Source of the DNA: an uncultured Bacteroidales bacterium
GTDB lineage: Bacteria > Bacteroidota > Bacteroidia > Bacteroidales > UBA932
DNA length: 64,000 bases
Direction: 5' to 3'
Assembly: GCA_949289565.1 (NCBI GenBank)
Contig: CASEOO010000020.1
Location: 1 to 64,000 of the forward strand
The position numbers were made by a program, and so were the translations under genes. Below, in pieces: positions 25,209 to 33,470 of the stretch (the first letter of the stretch is position 1; each line of letters begins with the position of its first letter). The notes beneath the pieces are model-generated. The model saw nothing but the letters and a program-made list of their open reading frames with translations. It was not told the origin of the DNA and searched no databases.

Positions 25209-26270
25209 ATGTTTGTGCTGGACTCGCATTGCGACACCCCATCCCAGATACATCGTCTCAGGAATATAGGCGTCTGGAATGAACATGGGCATGTCGATTT
25301 CCCAAAGATGAAAGCAGGGGGAGTGGACGGCGCCTTTTTCGCACTGTACATCCCGCCTGGGCTCGGCCCTGCAGAGGCTACATCATATGCGGCAGAACTA
25401 ACGGCGGAAGTCTATGACGCTATAGATTCCGCGGCAGGGGAGGCAGCGCTTGTGACTTCGCGTCAGGAGGCATTGGCCGCCCAGGAAAAAGGCTTGATTT
25501 CGGTCTTTCTGGGCTTGGAGAACGGCTCGGCCATACAGAAATCACTTGCTTTGCTGAGGTTTTTTTACAGGCTCGGAGTCAGATACATGACTCTTTCTCA
25601 TTCCGCCCATAACGAAATCTGCGATTCATGCTCGCCGTCAGAACCCAGATGGGGAGGCCTCAGTCCATTCGGCAGGGAGGTCGTGAAAGAAATGAACAGG
25701 CTCGGCATGCTTATAGATGTATCCCATATTTCCGACGATGCTTTCTACGATGTTCTGGAATGTTCTGAAAAGCCTGTCGTCGCCACACATTCCTGCTGTC
25801 GCGCGCTGGCGCATCACAGACGGAACTTGACTGATGACATGATTCGCGCACTGGCGCAAAAGGGGGGAGTGATGCAAATCAATTTCTACCCTGTCTTCCT
25901 GGATGACGGATTCGCCTCCAGGCTGGAAGCATCGGGCATAGAGTCCAGATGTGAAGCAGTGGAAGCCGCATTTATAAAAGATCCGGCTGACCCTGCGAAA
26001 AGGGCGGCATGGTATGCAGTGGAAGATGAGCTGGCATCCATGGACAGGCCGTCATACAAGAGAATAGCAGACCATGTCGACCATGCCGTTTCATTAGTCG
26101 GGACAGACCATGTCGGACTGGGATCGGACTTTGACGGCATCTCGGTCACTCCGGCAGGGATGGAGAACATATCGCATCTCAGGCTTGTTCTGGAAGAGCT
26201 GAAAAGCCGCGGCTACAGCGAGACAGACATAGAAAAAATCGCCGGAGGAAATTTTCTCAGGCTTCTATGA
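25209..26270 (+). CDS. Membrane-dipeptidase-like peptidase M19
   Basis: A 353-residue metallopeptidase of the renal dipeptidase family. Zinc ligands visible: His7 and Asp9 in LDSHCDTP, the bridging glutamate in VFLGLENGSAIQ, His in LIDVSHISDDAFYDVLE, and ATHSCCRALAHHRRNLTDD further on. GSDFDGIS near the C-terminus is also conserved. No signal peptide is present, so a cytoplasmic role is likely, probably cleaving dipeptides including D-amino-acid forms. It lies 12 bp after rlmB and is convergent with cinA (12-bp gap). Confidence 0.92.
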   Translation: MFVLDSHCDTPSQIHRLRNIGVWNEHGHVDFPKMKAGGVDGAFFALYIPPGLGPAEATSYAAELTAEVYDAIDSAAGEAALVTSRQEALAAQEKGLISVFLGLENGSAIQKSLALLRFFYRLGVRYMTLSHSAHNEICDSCSPSEPRWGGLSPFGREVVKEMNRLGMLIDVSHISDDAFYDVLECSEKPVVATHSCCRALAHHRRNLTDDMIRALAQKGGVMQINFYPVFLDDGFASRLEASGIESRCEAVEAAFIKDPADPAKRAAWYAVEDELASMDRPSYKRIADHVDHAVSLVGTDHVGLGSDFDGISVTPAGMENISHLRLVLEELKSRGYSETDIEKIAGGNFLRLL

Positions 26271-26282
26271 CTGCCGCAAAAA

Positions 26283-27554
26283 TCATTTATTGGCGGTTTC
26301 CGCCAATATAAATTTCCTGAGAGTGTCCAGCGCAGAAGCGGCGAACCGTTCAATATTCCTTTTACGGTCATTCCTGTAATGAAAGTCAAATGTCCTGACG
26401 GCATTGGCAGAACTTACTCCGACCCATACGAGGCCAAGTTCCTTGTCTTCTGACGCCGATGGACCGGCATTGCCTGTGGTGGCCACGGCGAAGTCAGTGC
26501 CTGTAAGCCTGCGTACACCTTCAGCCATTGCACCCGCGCATTCAGGGCTTACTGCCCCATATCTGTGAATGATGTCAGGGGATACTCCGAGCACATTTTC
26601 CTTCACGCTGCATGAATAGGATACGACTGAACCGGCAAAATAGTCTGAGGCTCCAGGCACAGAAGTCAGAAGCGATGCCACAAGACCGCCAGTGCAGGAC
26701 TCTGCCGTGCTGACAGTCTTTCCTGTTTTTCGCAGAATATCTCCAATGACCTCTTGCAGAGTCTTTTCTTCTTCGGCATATATCGCATCTCCGAGAATAG
26801 CTCTGAGCCTGGATGTCTCCTGCGAGAATACAGCCTCTGCATCATCAGCCCCGCCGTATACTGACATACGCAGAGCCACTCCTTTCAATGGATCCGGAAG
26901 GTATGCCAGACGGACGTATGCCGGCAGGGCATCTTCCCATGCGGAAATCTTTTCAGCCAGAGCAGATTCTGCTATTCCATAAGTCATGATAGTTTTGTGG
27001 TGGATTTCCGACAGGCTGAATCTCTCCTGGATATCTGCGATGACATCTTTCATGACCCCCGCGGCTTCATAAGGAACGCCGGGAAGAGAATACAGGACAG
27101 CATTGTGCCCGAATCCGCCTTCAGCGAACCGCGCCGCCATCACTGGCGCCGTGCCCAGCTTGTTCAGAATCACATCGCATCTGTCCGGCACTGAGGCCTG
27201 GCGTCTGTTGATGTCCATGACATCAAGCCCGCGGGATGACAGGATTCGGTGAATGATTTCCAGCTGCCTTTCATCCGTTACATAGCCGGAGCTTTCAGAA
27301 AGCTCGTATATGACGCTTTTGGTGACATCGTCTTTGGTAGGGCCGAGGCCTCCAGTGACTATCACGATGTTTTCACGGTGCAGCATATCCTCGACCGCGC
27401 GCGATATTTCGCCTTTGTCGTCACCTACTGAAACCATTTCTCGGACTCTGACTCCAGCATATCCCAGCTCACGTGAAATCATGGCTGAATTAGTGTCTAA
27501 AATCTGGCCAATCAGAATCTCGTCTCCGATAGTGCAAATACCTGCTGTAGTCAT
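26283..27554 (-). CDS. cinA: CinA-family protein (NMN amidohydrolase / ADP-ribose pyrophosphatase type)
   Basis: A 423-residue two-domain protein. The N-terminal MoaB/MogA-like domain has CTIGDEILIGQILDTNS and VIVTGGLGPTKDDVT; the C-terminal PncC/CinA-C domain has TAESCTGGLVASLLTSVPGA and TTGNAGPSA. CinA deamidates nicotinamide mononucleotide and hydrolyses ADP-ribose, serving pyridine-nucleotide salvage; the competence name is historical. Its start overlaps the stop of pyrD by four bases, so they form one minus-strand operon. Confidence 0.93.
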   Translation of the reverse strand: MTTAGICTIGDEILIGQILDTNSAMISRELGYAGVRVREMVSVGDDKGEISRAVEDMLHRENIVIVTGGLGPTKDDVTKSVIYELSESSGYVTDERQLEIIHRILSSRGLDVMDINRRQASVPDRCDVILNKLGTAPVMAARFAEGGFGHNAVLYSLPGVPYEAAGVMKDVIADIQERFSLSEIHHKTIMTYGIAESALAEKISAWEDALPAYVRLAYLPDPLKGVALRMSVYGGADDAEAVFSQETSRLRAILGDAIYAEEEKTLQEVIGDILRKTGKTVSTAESCTGGLVASLLTSVPGASDYFAGSVVSYSCSVKENVLGVSPDIIHRYGAVSPECAGAMAEGVRRLTGTDFAVATTGNAGPSASEDKELGLVWVGVSSANAVRTFDFHYRNDRKRNIERFAASALDTLRKFILAETANK

Positions 27555-28624
27555 TTCCGCCCTCCTGCAGGCTCTTCGCTCTGCTCTTTTTTCATATGTG
27601 CGAGTATGTATTTATTGATCTTCTTGACCAGAGACGGACCTTCGTATATGAAACCGCTGTAAATCTCTACCAGCGACGCTCCGGCGTCCAGCATCTGCTG
27701 CGCCTGCTCTCCGGACATGATTCCGCCTACCCCTATGATAGGCAGCTTTCCCTTCGATTTCTCGCTGATGTATCTGACCAGAGACAAGCTTTTCTGGAAT
27801 AGAGGGGCTCCTGACATGCCTCCGTTTCCTATTTCGTCTATTTTATCCTGTGGTATGCTCAGTCCGTCCCGAGTCCTGGTGGTATTTCCGGCTACAATTC
27901 CGTCCACTCCTGACATCAGGGCATAGTCGACTATTTCGTCCAGCTGCTGATGGGAAATATCCGGCGAAACTTTGACCAGAATAGGACGATATTCATCGAA
28001 ATACATCCGGAGATTCAGCAGTTTGTCCACAATATCTGAAAGGAACGAGACGTCCTGCAAGTCTGAAAGGCCGCTGACATTCGGGCATGAAATGTTCACT
28101 ACGAACATATCCACGAAATCATACAGCATGGCGAAGGCTGTTTCATAGTCCTTGGAAGCATCTTCATTTATGCTGTTGGAGTTTTTGGAGATGTTCCCTG
28201 CTACCAGCACTTCCGGACGGCGGCGTTTAAGCTGCTCTACAGCGTATTTAACGCCATTGTTGTTGATTCCCATCCTGTTTATTATAGCACGGTCTTTCAC
28301 AACGCGGAAGAGTCTTGGCTTCGGGTTTCCCGGCTGCGGCTCAGGAGTCAGCGAGCCTATCTCCACGAACCCGAATCCGAAATTCCCCAGATCGTTATAA
28401 AATTCCCCGTTTTTGTCCAGCCCGCCTGCCAGTCCGACAGGATTCTTGAATTTCAGTCCGAAAACTTCTCTTTCCAGAGCAGGGGACTCTTTTCTGCTGG
28501 CCATCCTGACCAATGATGTTGCAAAAGGCACGTATCTAAGGCACTTCAGTGCCAGAAATGTAAGATTGTGAGCAGTCTCAGGATTAAGGCTGAACAATAT
28601 CGGGCGTAAAATGTGCGTGTACAT
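27551..28624 (-). CDS. pyrD: Dihydroorotate dehydrogenase, class 2 (quinone)
   Basis: A 357-residue class 2 enzyme of pyrimidine synthesis, oxidising dihydroorotate to orotate with quinone as acceptor. The N-terminal helix (MYTHILRPILFSLNPETAHN) is the quinone-tunnel and membrane-association element typical of class 2. FMN-site motifs include GLAGGLDKNGEFYN, VVNISCPNVSGL and IPIIGVGGIMSGEQ with the C-terminal SLVEIYSGFIYEGP. The ATG at 28624 is chosen because a class 2 protein begins there; TTG at 28648 is the only upstream alternative. First gene of the pyrD-cinA operon. Confidence 0.95.
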   Translation of the reverse strand: MYTHILRPILFSLNPETAHNLTFLALKCLRYVPFATSLVRMASRKESPALEREVFGLKFKNPVGLAGGLDKNGEFYNDLGNFGFGFVEIGSLTPEPQPGNPKPRLFRVVKDRAIINRMGINNNGVKYAVEQLKRRRPEVLVAGNISKNSNSINEDASKDYETAFAMLYDFVDMFVVNISCPNVSGLSDLQDVSFLSDIVDKLLNLRMYFDEYRPILVKVSPDISHQQLDEIVDYALMSGVDGIVAGNTTRTRDGLSIPQDKIDEIGNGGMSGAPLFQKSLSLVRYISEKSKGKLPIIGVGGIMSGEQAQQMLDAGASLVEIYSGFIYEGPSLVKKINKYILAHMKKEQSEEPAGGRK

Positions 28625-28701
28625 AATCAATGCAAATTTATCTTGCAAAGATAATATGAGAGGACTTAAAAATAGATAATAGAAAGGCGAAATTTGCGCT
28701 G

Positions 28702-29184
28702 TCAGCGTGAAAATTCTTCAAATGTGCCATTGTCGTAAAAGACAATGATCCTGACGGCTTTTCTCTGCCTGTCAGCAAAAGGGCCGGTATCATCATTTGA
28801 CTGTTCAGAACAGCAGGTGTTCTCATCCTCGGCAGGGGCATTTTCATACATGTCCTGGCGGCTTCCTGTTACATCCGGCACGCGTTGAGAATCATCTGGA
28901 ATGGAGAAAAGATCATTTTCAGCAGAAATACGCGATTCTGGCATAGATATGACAGAGTCATCCTGCTGGTCATCGAACTTATACATTTTCCCCTTTCCTG
29001 TCAGCAGCCATTCAAGATTCAGGGAAGGGTAGTTCCTGATGATGCCTTCGAAGAAATCATAGCCTGGTTTGTTTCTGCCTTTAAGGATATGCGACACGCT
29101 GGCCCTGGCGACATTGATTTTGTCAGCAAAAGCGGCCTGGGAGATGTTTTCAGCGGCGAGAAATTGCAACAAACGGCGATTCAT
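28702..29184 (-). CDS. XRE-type helix-turn-helix regulator
   Basis: A 160-residue protein. Residues 1-70 form a lambda-repressor-like HTH domain (FLAAENISQAAFADKINVA, then SVSHILKGRNKPG and NLEWLLTGKGKMY), a type common in Bacteroidota chromosomes. The remainder is acidic and disordered, ending in a short basic/hydrophobic tail (RKAVRIIVFYDNGTFEEF). The start is ATG 29184; upstream codons to 29298 are AT-rich non-coding sequence. Directly upstream are three dyads at 24-bp spacing, the first overlapping a -7 element, suggesting autoregulation. Confidence 0.85.
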   Translation of the reverse strand: MNRRLLQFLAAENISQAAFADKINVARASVSHILKGRNKPGYDFFEGIIRNYPSLNLEWLLTGKGKMYKFDDQQDDSVISMPESRISAENDLFSIPDDSQRVPDVTGSRQDMYENAPAEDENTCCSEQSNDDTGPFADRQRKAVRIIVFYDNGTFEEFSR

Positions 29185-29201
29185 TTTTCTATACAATTTA
29201 T

Positions 29202-29261
29202 TTACAAAAGTAATAATTAATTTGATAACATATGTAAACAATCGGGAAATTACATTTGTAA
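29202..29261. promoter_or_regulatory. Three 24-bp-spaced TTAC-N4-GTAA dyads upstream of the HTH gene
   Basis: Perfect TTAC-N4-GTAA dyads lie at 29202-29213 and 29250-29261, with a one-mismatch copy (TAAC-N4-GTAA) at 29226-29237, so starts are exactly 24 bp apart. The first dyad contains TActTTTG on the minus strand (29205-29212), a -7 element placed about 20 bp before the HTH ATG. This looks like an operator array through which the HTH protein represses itself; binding by that protein is inferred. Confidence 0.55.
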
Positions 29262-29553
29262 ATAGCGATAGGGCAGTGTATATAATTAATTGAAGCAATA
29301 CTATAGATAATTTCTATAAATAATTGGAAATTAAAGGATATAATGATACTATAAGCTTGATTTAATATATTTTAGCGGTAAAATCTGGAAAATATACATA
29401 ATATGCATCAAGTTTTTATTGATATAATATGATTTAAATATCTGGGTTTTAATAAATTAATTATCATTAATAATACAGGTGAAAATTGTATCCTTCAGTA
29501 TTTTAAAATATTTAATATTATATATTTTGCTCCTATTTCAGTGGTTATTTTAT

Positions 29554-29599
29554 TTACTTTTGTATTCTGCCAATTCAGGATATTGAATTACATTTGTAA
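29554..29599 (+). promoter_or_regulatory. Promoter-overlapping dyads upstream of queA
   Basis: A near-dyad TTAC-N4-GTAT at 29554-29565 and a perfect TTAC-N4-GTAA at 29588-29599 each contain a TAnnTTTG -7 element on the plus strand (29555-29562 and 29589-29596), 34 bp apart. They resemble the dyads in front of the divergent HTH gene, suggesting that the same regulator affects queA. No clear TTG lies at the right distance upstream. Confidence 0.4.
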
Positions 29600-29693
29600 A
29601 TTCACGTATTATTCCCGGATATATTGCGATGTCATGAAATTTGAGTATTTTCGCGACGGATATATTAGTCGGACAGACGTTAATTTGAACCAT

Positions 29694-30902
29694 ATGATAC
29701 CGGATATTAGAATTTCTGATTTCGATTATAATTTGCCTGACGAGCGGATTGCTAAGTACCCTCTCGAGCAGAGAGACATGTCGAAACTGCTTGAATATTC
29801 TCATGGGGAAGTTTCAGAGCACAAGTTCAAAGAAATCCCAGAGCTGATACCGGCTGATTCCATCATGGTCTTCAATGACACCAAAGTGGTTCCGGCCCGC
29901 CTGCATTTTCAGAGAGAAACCGGCGCTCATATCGAAATTTTTTGTCTGGAGCCTGTCCTGCCTGCTGAGTACAATCTGATATTCGCAGAAACGGCCAGCT
30001 GCAGGTGGAAATGCATTGTGGGAAATGTAAAACGATGGAAATCAGATGTTCTACGGCTGTACAATCCTGAAAATGCCCCTGCTGTCTCCGCCTTGGACTT
30101 GAAAGCCTCCCTGGTGGAACGCGACGGTGAAGTATCGGTGGTGGAATTCACATGGAAAAGCGGCCTGCCATTTTCACGGGTTCTGGAAATATGCGGGACT
30201 GTCCCCATCCCTCCATATCTGAACAGAGAGTCGGAGGCTATAGACACAGACAGATATCAGACCCTGTATGCCAGATACCGCGGTTCAGTGGCCGCACCTA
30301 CAGCAGGACTGCATTTTACTCAGACGGAACTGGATGCTATCAAAGCCAAAGGAGTAGATATGGAGACGGTGTGCCTGCATGTCGGGGCCGGGACTTTCCT
30401 GCCTGTAAAGTCCGAGCTTATTGCAGGTCACAGGATGCACAGGGAACCTTTTACTGTAAAAAAAGCATTTCTCGAAGACATTGCCGGAAGCGGCAGGAAA
30501 GTCGTCGCTGTAGGCACCACATCAGTCAGGACTCTGGAATCCTTATATTATATAGGTGTCAGCTGCATAGAGAACGGATCTCCTGCAGATGTCGGGCAGT
30601 GGGACCCGTATACGAGAGAATATGGATATACGACAGAGGAGGCGCTTCAGGCGATAGTGTCTTATCTGGATGCTGAAGGGCTGGACGAGCTTAATGCAGG
30701 AACGAGAATAATCATTGTGCCGGGGTTCAGGTTCAGGATAGTGGACATGCTGGTGACCAATTTCCATCAGCCGCAGAGCACTCTTCTTCTGCTGATTTCC
30801 GCGTTTGTCAATGGGGACTGGAAGAAAATTTATGATTTTGCGCTTTCTCACGGCTTCCGCTTTCTGAGCTATGGCGACAGCTCGATTCTGTCCCGGCGAT
30901 AG
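29694..30902 (+). CDS. queA: S-adenosylmethionine:tRNA ribosyltransferase-isomerase
   Basis: A 402-residue QueA, which transfers and isomerises the ribosyl group of SAM onto 7-aminomethyl-7-deazaguanine in tRNA to make epoxyqueuosine. The N-terminus ISDFDYNLPDERIAKYPLEQRD is the family signature; others are MVFNDTKVVPARL, APTAGLHFT, VCLHVGAGTFLPV and TNFHQPQSTLLLL. The frame is open back to 29541, and ATG 29634 is possible, but homology starts at the ATG at 29694. It is somewhat longer than the E. coli enzyme, with extra residues around 210-300. A short GC-rich hairpin follows the stop. Confidence 0.94.
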   Translation: MIPDIRISDFDYNLPDERIAKYPLEQRDMSKLLEYSHGEVSEHKFKEIPELIPADSIMVFNDTKVVPARLHFQRETGAHIEIFCLEPVLPAEYNLIFAETASCRWKCIVGNVKRWKSDVLRLYNPENAPAVSALDLKASLVERDGEVSVVEFTWKSGLPFSRVLEICGTVPIPPYLNRESEAIDTDRYQTLYARYRGSVAAPTAGLHFTQTELDAIKAKGVDMETVCLHVGAGTFLPVKSELIAGHRMHREPFTVKKAFLEDIAGSGRKVVAVGTTSVRTLESLYYIGVSCIENGSPADVGQWDPYTREYGYTTEEALQAIVSYLDAEGLDELNAGTRIIIVPGFRFRIVDMLVTNFHQPQSTLLLLISAFVNGDWKKIYDFALSHGFRFLSYGDSSILSRR

Positions 30903-30930
30903 CCATTATTCGGGCATTGGCCGGCTATTG

Positions 30931-30950
30931 ATTGCCGCTTTGGCGGCAAT
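30931..30950 (+). terminator. Hairpin after queA
   Basis: ATTGCCGC-TTTG-GCGGCAAT forms an 8-bp perfect stem 28 bp after the queA stop. The T-run behind it is weak (TTAATGTTT). Probably a terminator; it is preceded by the word CATTGGCCGGC, which recurs at other intergenic hairpins in this window. Confidence 0.45.
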
Positions 30951-30965
30951 TAATGTTTAAGGCTA

Positions 30966-30995
30966 TTGAATAATAATCTGGAAATTTTAACTTTG
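30966..30995 (+). promoter_or_regulatory. Promoter of the PlsC-like acyltransferase gene
   Basis: TTG at 30966-30968, a 19-bp spacer and TAacTTTG at 30988-30995 are a full match to the Bacteroidota promoter consensus; the ATG follows at 31021. Confidence 0.65.
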
Positions 30996-31020
30996 TATAA
31001 ATATTTTATTTCATCTTATC

Positions 31021-32205
31021 ATGATTGATTTATCGGAATTTGAAAGTATAAGTCCGTACACTGACGAAGAAGCTGTCAAGGCACTGAGTATCGTGGCGGA
31101 AAATCCTGTGCTGAAAGAGGTTTCCCAATATTTTTTCCCTGATGAATCCCCTGAATATCTCCAGAATATCCTGAAGCAGGTGAGAAGCATAGATGATTTC
31201 CAGGTGATGGTGATGTCGAAAGTGATAGAATGGGTGCTGGAGCATACCGCGCACAATTTCTCGTATGACGGCATTGCAAATATCAACGGGAACAAGAAAT
31301 TCCTGGCGCTTTCGAACCACAGGGACATAATACTTGACCCGGCTATCACCCAGCTGGTGCTATACAGGAACGGGATTCCTCTTACGGAGATCGCAGTGGG
31401 GGACAATCTGATCACAAACAAGTTCATCGAATATCTCATACGCTCAAACAGGATGATAAAGGTGGTCAGAGGCATTTCTGCCCGCGAACTGTATCTGTCG
31501 TCCCAGCTGCTGTCCAAATATATCAGGCTGAACATCACTGAACAGAAGAGCTCCATATGGCTGGCCCAGAGGCAGGGCAGGACGAAGGACGGCGAGGATA
31601 TCACGGAGCAGGGCCTGCTGAAAATGCTGGACATGAGCGGTTCATCTGATTTCAAACGGAATTTTGAGGAGCTGAATATCATTCCGTTGAGCATTTCTTA
31701 TGAATATGAGCCTTGCGATGTGCTGAAGGCCCGTGAGCTGCTGATTTCCAGGACTCAGAAGTATGTCAAGGCCCCAGGCGAGGATTTGAACAGCATCTTG
31801 ACAGGGATAAAGCAGCAAAAGGGCAACATTCATTTGAATATAGGTCTTCCGCTGACTTCTGAAGAGATAGAAAGAGCATCGCAGTGCGACAAAAACGACA
31901 GATATCAGTGGATTCGCCATGCTGTCGATTTGCGTGTTATCGAGGGCTACAAGCTCTGGAAGACGAACTATATCGCGTATGATCTTTTGAATCAGGGATT
32001 TAAATACAGCGAGCATTATACCGCTGATGAATCGGAAGCTTTTGTATCATACATGGAGCATCAGCTTGACACTGTCGAGAAATCTTTGAACAGAGCTGAT
32101 TTGCGCGAGATTTTCTTGAAGATTTATGCAAATCCTGTCCTGTCCAAAGAGTTGCTTGCCGAGCAGCTTGAGCTGCCTGGATGGAAGCTTCAGTGGGGAA
32201 GGTAG
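31021..32205 (+). CDS. PlsC-like glycerophospholipid acyltransferase
   Basis: A 394-residue protein of the lysophospholipid/glycerol-phosphate acyltransferase superfamily. The catalytic motif reads ALSNHRDIILDP (NHxxxxD variant with His99 and Asp104), followed by a substrate-binding block around MIKVVRGISAREL. It is longer than a typical PlsC and lacks an obvious membrane anchor, so it may be a peripheral membrane enzyme using acyl-ACP or acyl-CoA to acylate a lipid precursor. It could also serve an unusual lipid, given the cysteate-synthase-like gene further along; that is speculation. It has its own promoter and terminator. Confidence 0.75.
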   Translation: MIDLSEFESISPYTDEEAVKALSIVAENPVLKEVSQYFFPDESPEYLQNILKQVRSIDDFQVMVMSKVIEWVLEHTAHNFSYDGIANINGNKKFLALSNHRDIILDPAITQLVLYRNGIPLTEIAVGDNLITNKFIEYLIRSNRMIKVVRGISARELYLSSQLLSKYIRLNITEQKSSIWLAQRQGRTKDGEDITEQGLLKMLDMSGSSDFKRNFEELNIIPLSISYEYEPCDVLKARELLISRTQKYVKAPGEDLNSILTGIKQQKGNIHLNIGLPLTSEEIERASQCDKNDRYQWIRHAVDLRVIEGYKLWKTNYIAYDLLNQGFKYSEHYTADESEAFVSYMEHQLDTVEKSLNRADLREIFLKIYANPVLSKELLAEQLELPGWKLQWGR

Positions 32206-32234
32206 GCTGAACGGACAGCGGTGGACAAATGAGA

Positions 32235-32282
32235 GAGGGTGGCCATGAGGATTTCCGATTTTGAGCCTCCCTCGCTTTTTTT
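32235..32282 (+). terminator. Intrinsic terminator after the acyltransferase gene
   Basis: GAGGGTGGC (32235-32243) pairs with GCCTCCCTC (32265-32273) with one mismatch, around a 21-base loop, followed by seven T's at 32276-32282. A standard Rho-independent arrangement. Confidence 0.65.
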
Positions 32283-32376
32283 AACACCTTACTTAACATA
32301 ATATAAATTGTATGACAAAATCGTCAAAAAATGACGCAGACAGCGCACTTGTCTACGCTGAATCCAAAATACTTGC

Positions 32377-32384
32377 TATATTTG
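32377..32384 (+). promoter_or_regulatory. -7 promoter element before the small membrane-associated protein gene
   Basis: TAtaTTTG ends 10 bp before the ATG at 32395, implying a very short or leaderless transcript. There is a TTG at 32349-32351 but the spacing (25 bp) is too long for a good -33. Confidence 0.35.
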
Positions 32385-32394
32385 CACGTTTGAT

Positions 32395-32844
32395 ATGAAG
32401 AAATTTTTTTACATAATTTTCATTGCAATCTCAGCCATAGTTATTTCTTCCGCACTGATAACCTCAGTGACAGAAATGCAGGACTTGGCTGAGACAGAAA
32501 TTTCTTCAGACAGCCAGAGTGGAACTGCTGAAAACATCCTGAGAAACAGCGACTTCGGACATTTATTCGCATACAATGCGATTAAAGGCACTGCGGAAAA
32601 ACTAAACGCGGCCGACAGCAGGCAAGTTCTGGTGTACAGAAATTCATACAGCGGCCCGTCCGCATACAGCCAGGCGTCATCTAAAAGACAGGCCTCTTCC
32701 GGGCTGAAATGGCATATTGACGCTGGCGTAACTCACTCTTTTCCAGAAAGATACTATCTGCTTGGACATAATGTAAATCTCCTCGACAGAGGCATGTCGT
32801 CAAATTCTGAGCGGATTCATATTCTCCGTATCCTGATTATTTAG
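32395..32844 (+). CDS. Small exported or membrane-anchored hypothetical protein
   Basis: A 149-residue protein with a strongly hydrophobic N-terminus (MKKFFYIIFIAISAIVISSA), either a signal peptide or a membrane anchor. The rest is hydrophilic and Ser-rich (SYSGPSAYSQASSKRQASSG) with a short motif HSFPERYYLLGHNVNLLDRG. I recognise no family. A -7 element just upstream and the signal sequence support a real gene. The next small membrane protein starts 112 bp later on the same strand. Confidence 0.55.
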   Translation: MKKFFYIIFIAISAIVISSALITSVTEMQDLAETEISSDSQSGTAENILRNSDFGHLFAYNAIKGTAEKLNAADSRQVLVYRNSYSGPSAYSQASSKRQASSGLKWHIDAGVTHSFPERYYLLGHNVNLLDRGMSSNSERIHILRILII

Positions 32845-32956
32845 CCGAGGCATCAGCATATTCTATCCTTGCAGGGGCCGCCATCGCGCACTCCCCTGCC
32901 GGCTATTCGCATTTTGATTCAATATAAGTTATTAATTTTCAATTTATTATTTTATT

Positions 32957-33403
32957 ATGGAAAAAGAATTCAGCAGAGGCCGCTCTGCACAAGATATTAT
33001 CATTTCATTGATTCTCGTAGTATTTGGAGCCATTCTGGTTGCTATGCCTACATCACAGTCTGTCAATATTCTCGGTTTCTTCATGATATTTGCAGGCCTG
33101 GTTCTGCTTTTAGTATTAAGAACATGCTATAAACTGGACGGGACAAAAGAAACATACAAAAAGAAAGAAATCTACTTCGCCCAGAGCAAAAGAGACACTA
33201 CCGCCGCCGCCCTTGCTTCAAATCCGGATGCATTGGACATGGCAGAAGAGAACAAAGGCAACGGCCTACGCGTGGACATTTTCTACAGCAGAAAGACTGA
33301 CAAAGCATACTGCCGACTTTTTGAATATGTTCCTTACCGATATGAGCCGTGCACTCCGTATTATGAGTACCCGCTGAGCAAAGTGGAGAAACTTATAAAA
33401 TAA
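32957..33403 (+). CDS. Small membrane protein with two N-terminal helices
   Basis: A 148-residue protein. Residues 10-30 (DIIISLILVVFGAILVAM) and 34-55 (SVNILGFFMIFAGLVLLLVL) are two membrane helices in hairpin arrangement; the remaining 90 residues are soluble, with a Tyr/Cys-rich segment (CRLFEYVPYRYEPCTPYYEY). Family not recognised. Bacteroidota often carry such DUF-type proteins. It is followed by a strong bidirectional terminator. Confidence 0.65.
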   Translation: MEKEFSRGRSAQDIIISLILVVFGAILVAMPTSQSVNILGFFMIFAGLVLLLVLRTCYKLDGTKETYKKKEIYFAQSKRDTTAAALASNPDALDMAEENKGNGLRVDIFYSRKTDKAYCRLFEYVPYRYEPCTPYYEYPLSKVEKLIK

Positions 33404-33411
33404 TTAAAAAA

Positions 33412-33453
33412 GAAACCGGCCCAAAGTGACTTTGCGGCCGGTTTCTTTTTTTT
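33412..33453. terminator. Bidirectional intrinsic terminator
   Basis: GAAACCGGC (33412-33420) and GCCGGTTTC (33437-33445) form a 9-bp perfect stem, followed by eight T's on the plus strand and preceded by A's (T's on the minus strand). It sits between convergent genes and should stop transcription from both sides. Confidence 0.85.
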
Positions 33454-33470
33454 CTGAAGTATGCGCTCCC

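Larger units (their letters stand above)
29185..29693. other. 509-bp AT-rich intergenic region between divergent HTH and queA genes
   Basis: The longest gene-free stretch in the window and clearly richer in A+T than its surroundings. It holds the dyad array near the HTH gene, two further dyads near queA, and between them (about 29290-29520) runs of A/T with many TATA- and TAAT-like words but no convincing reading frame or RNA structure. Low G+C may reflect regulatory function or an old insertion. Confidence 0.6.

Noticed and set aside
29290..29520. A possible small RNA or replication origin in the AT-rich gap
   Set aside because: No stable hairpin, DnaA-box cluster or promoter-terminator pair could be made out beyond general AT-richness.
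29541..29693. N-terminal extension of queA back to 29541
   Set aside because: The extra codons are AT-rich, contain the promoter-like dyads and do not resemble any QueA; homology begins at the ATG at 29694.
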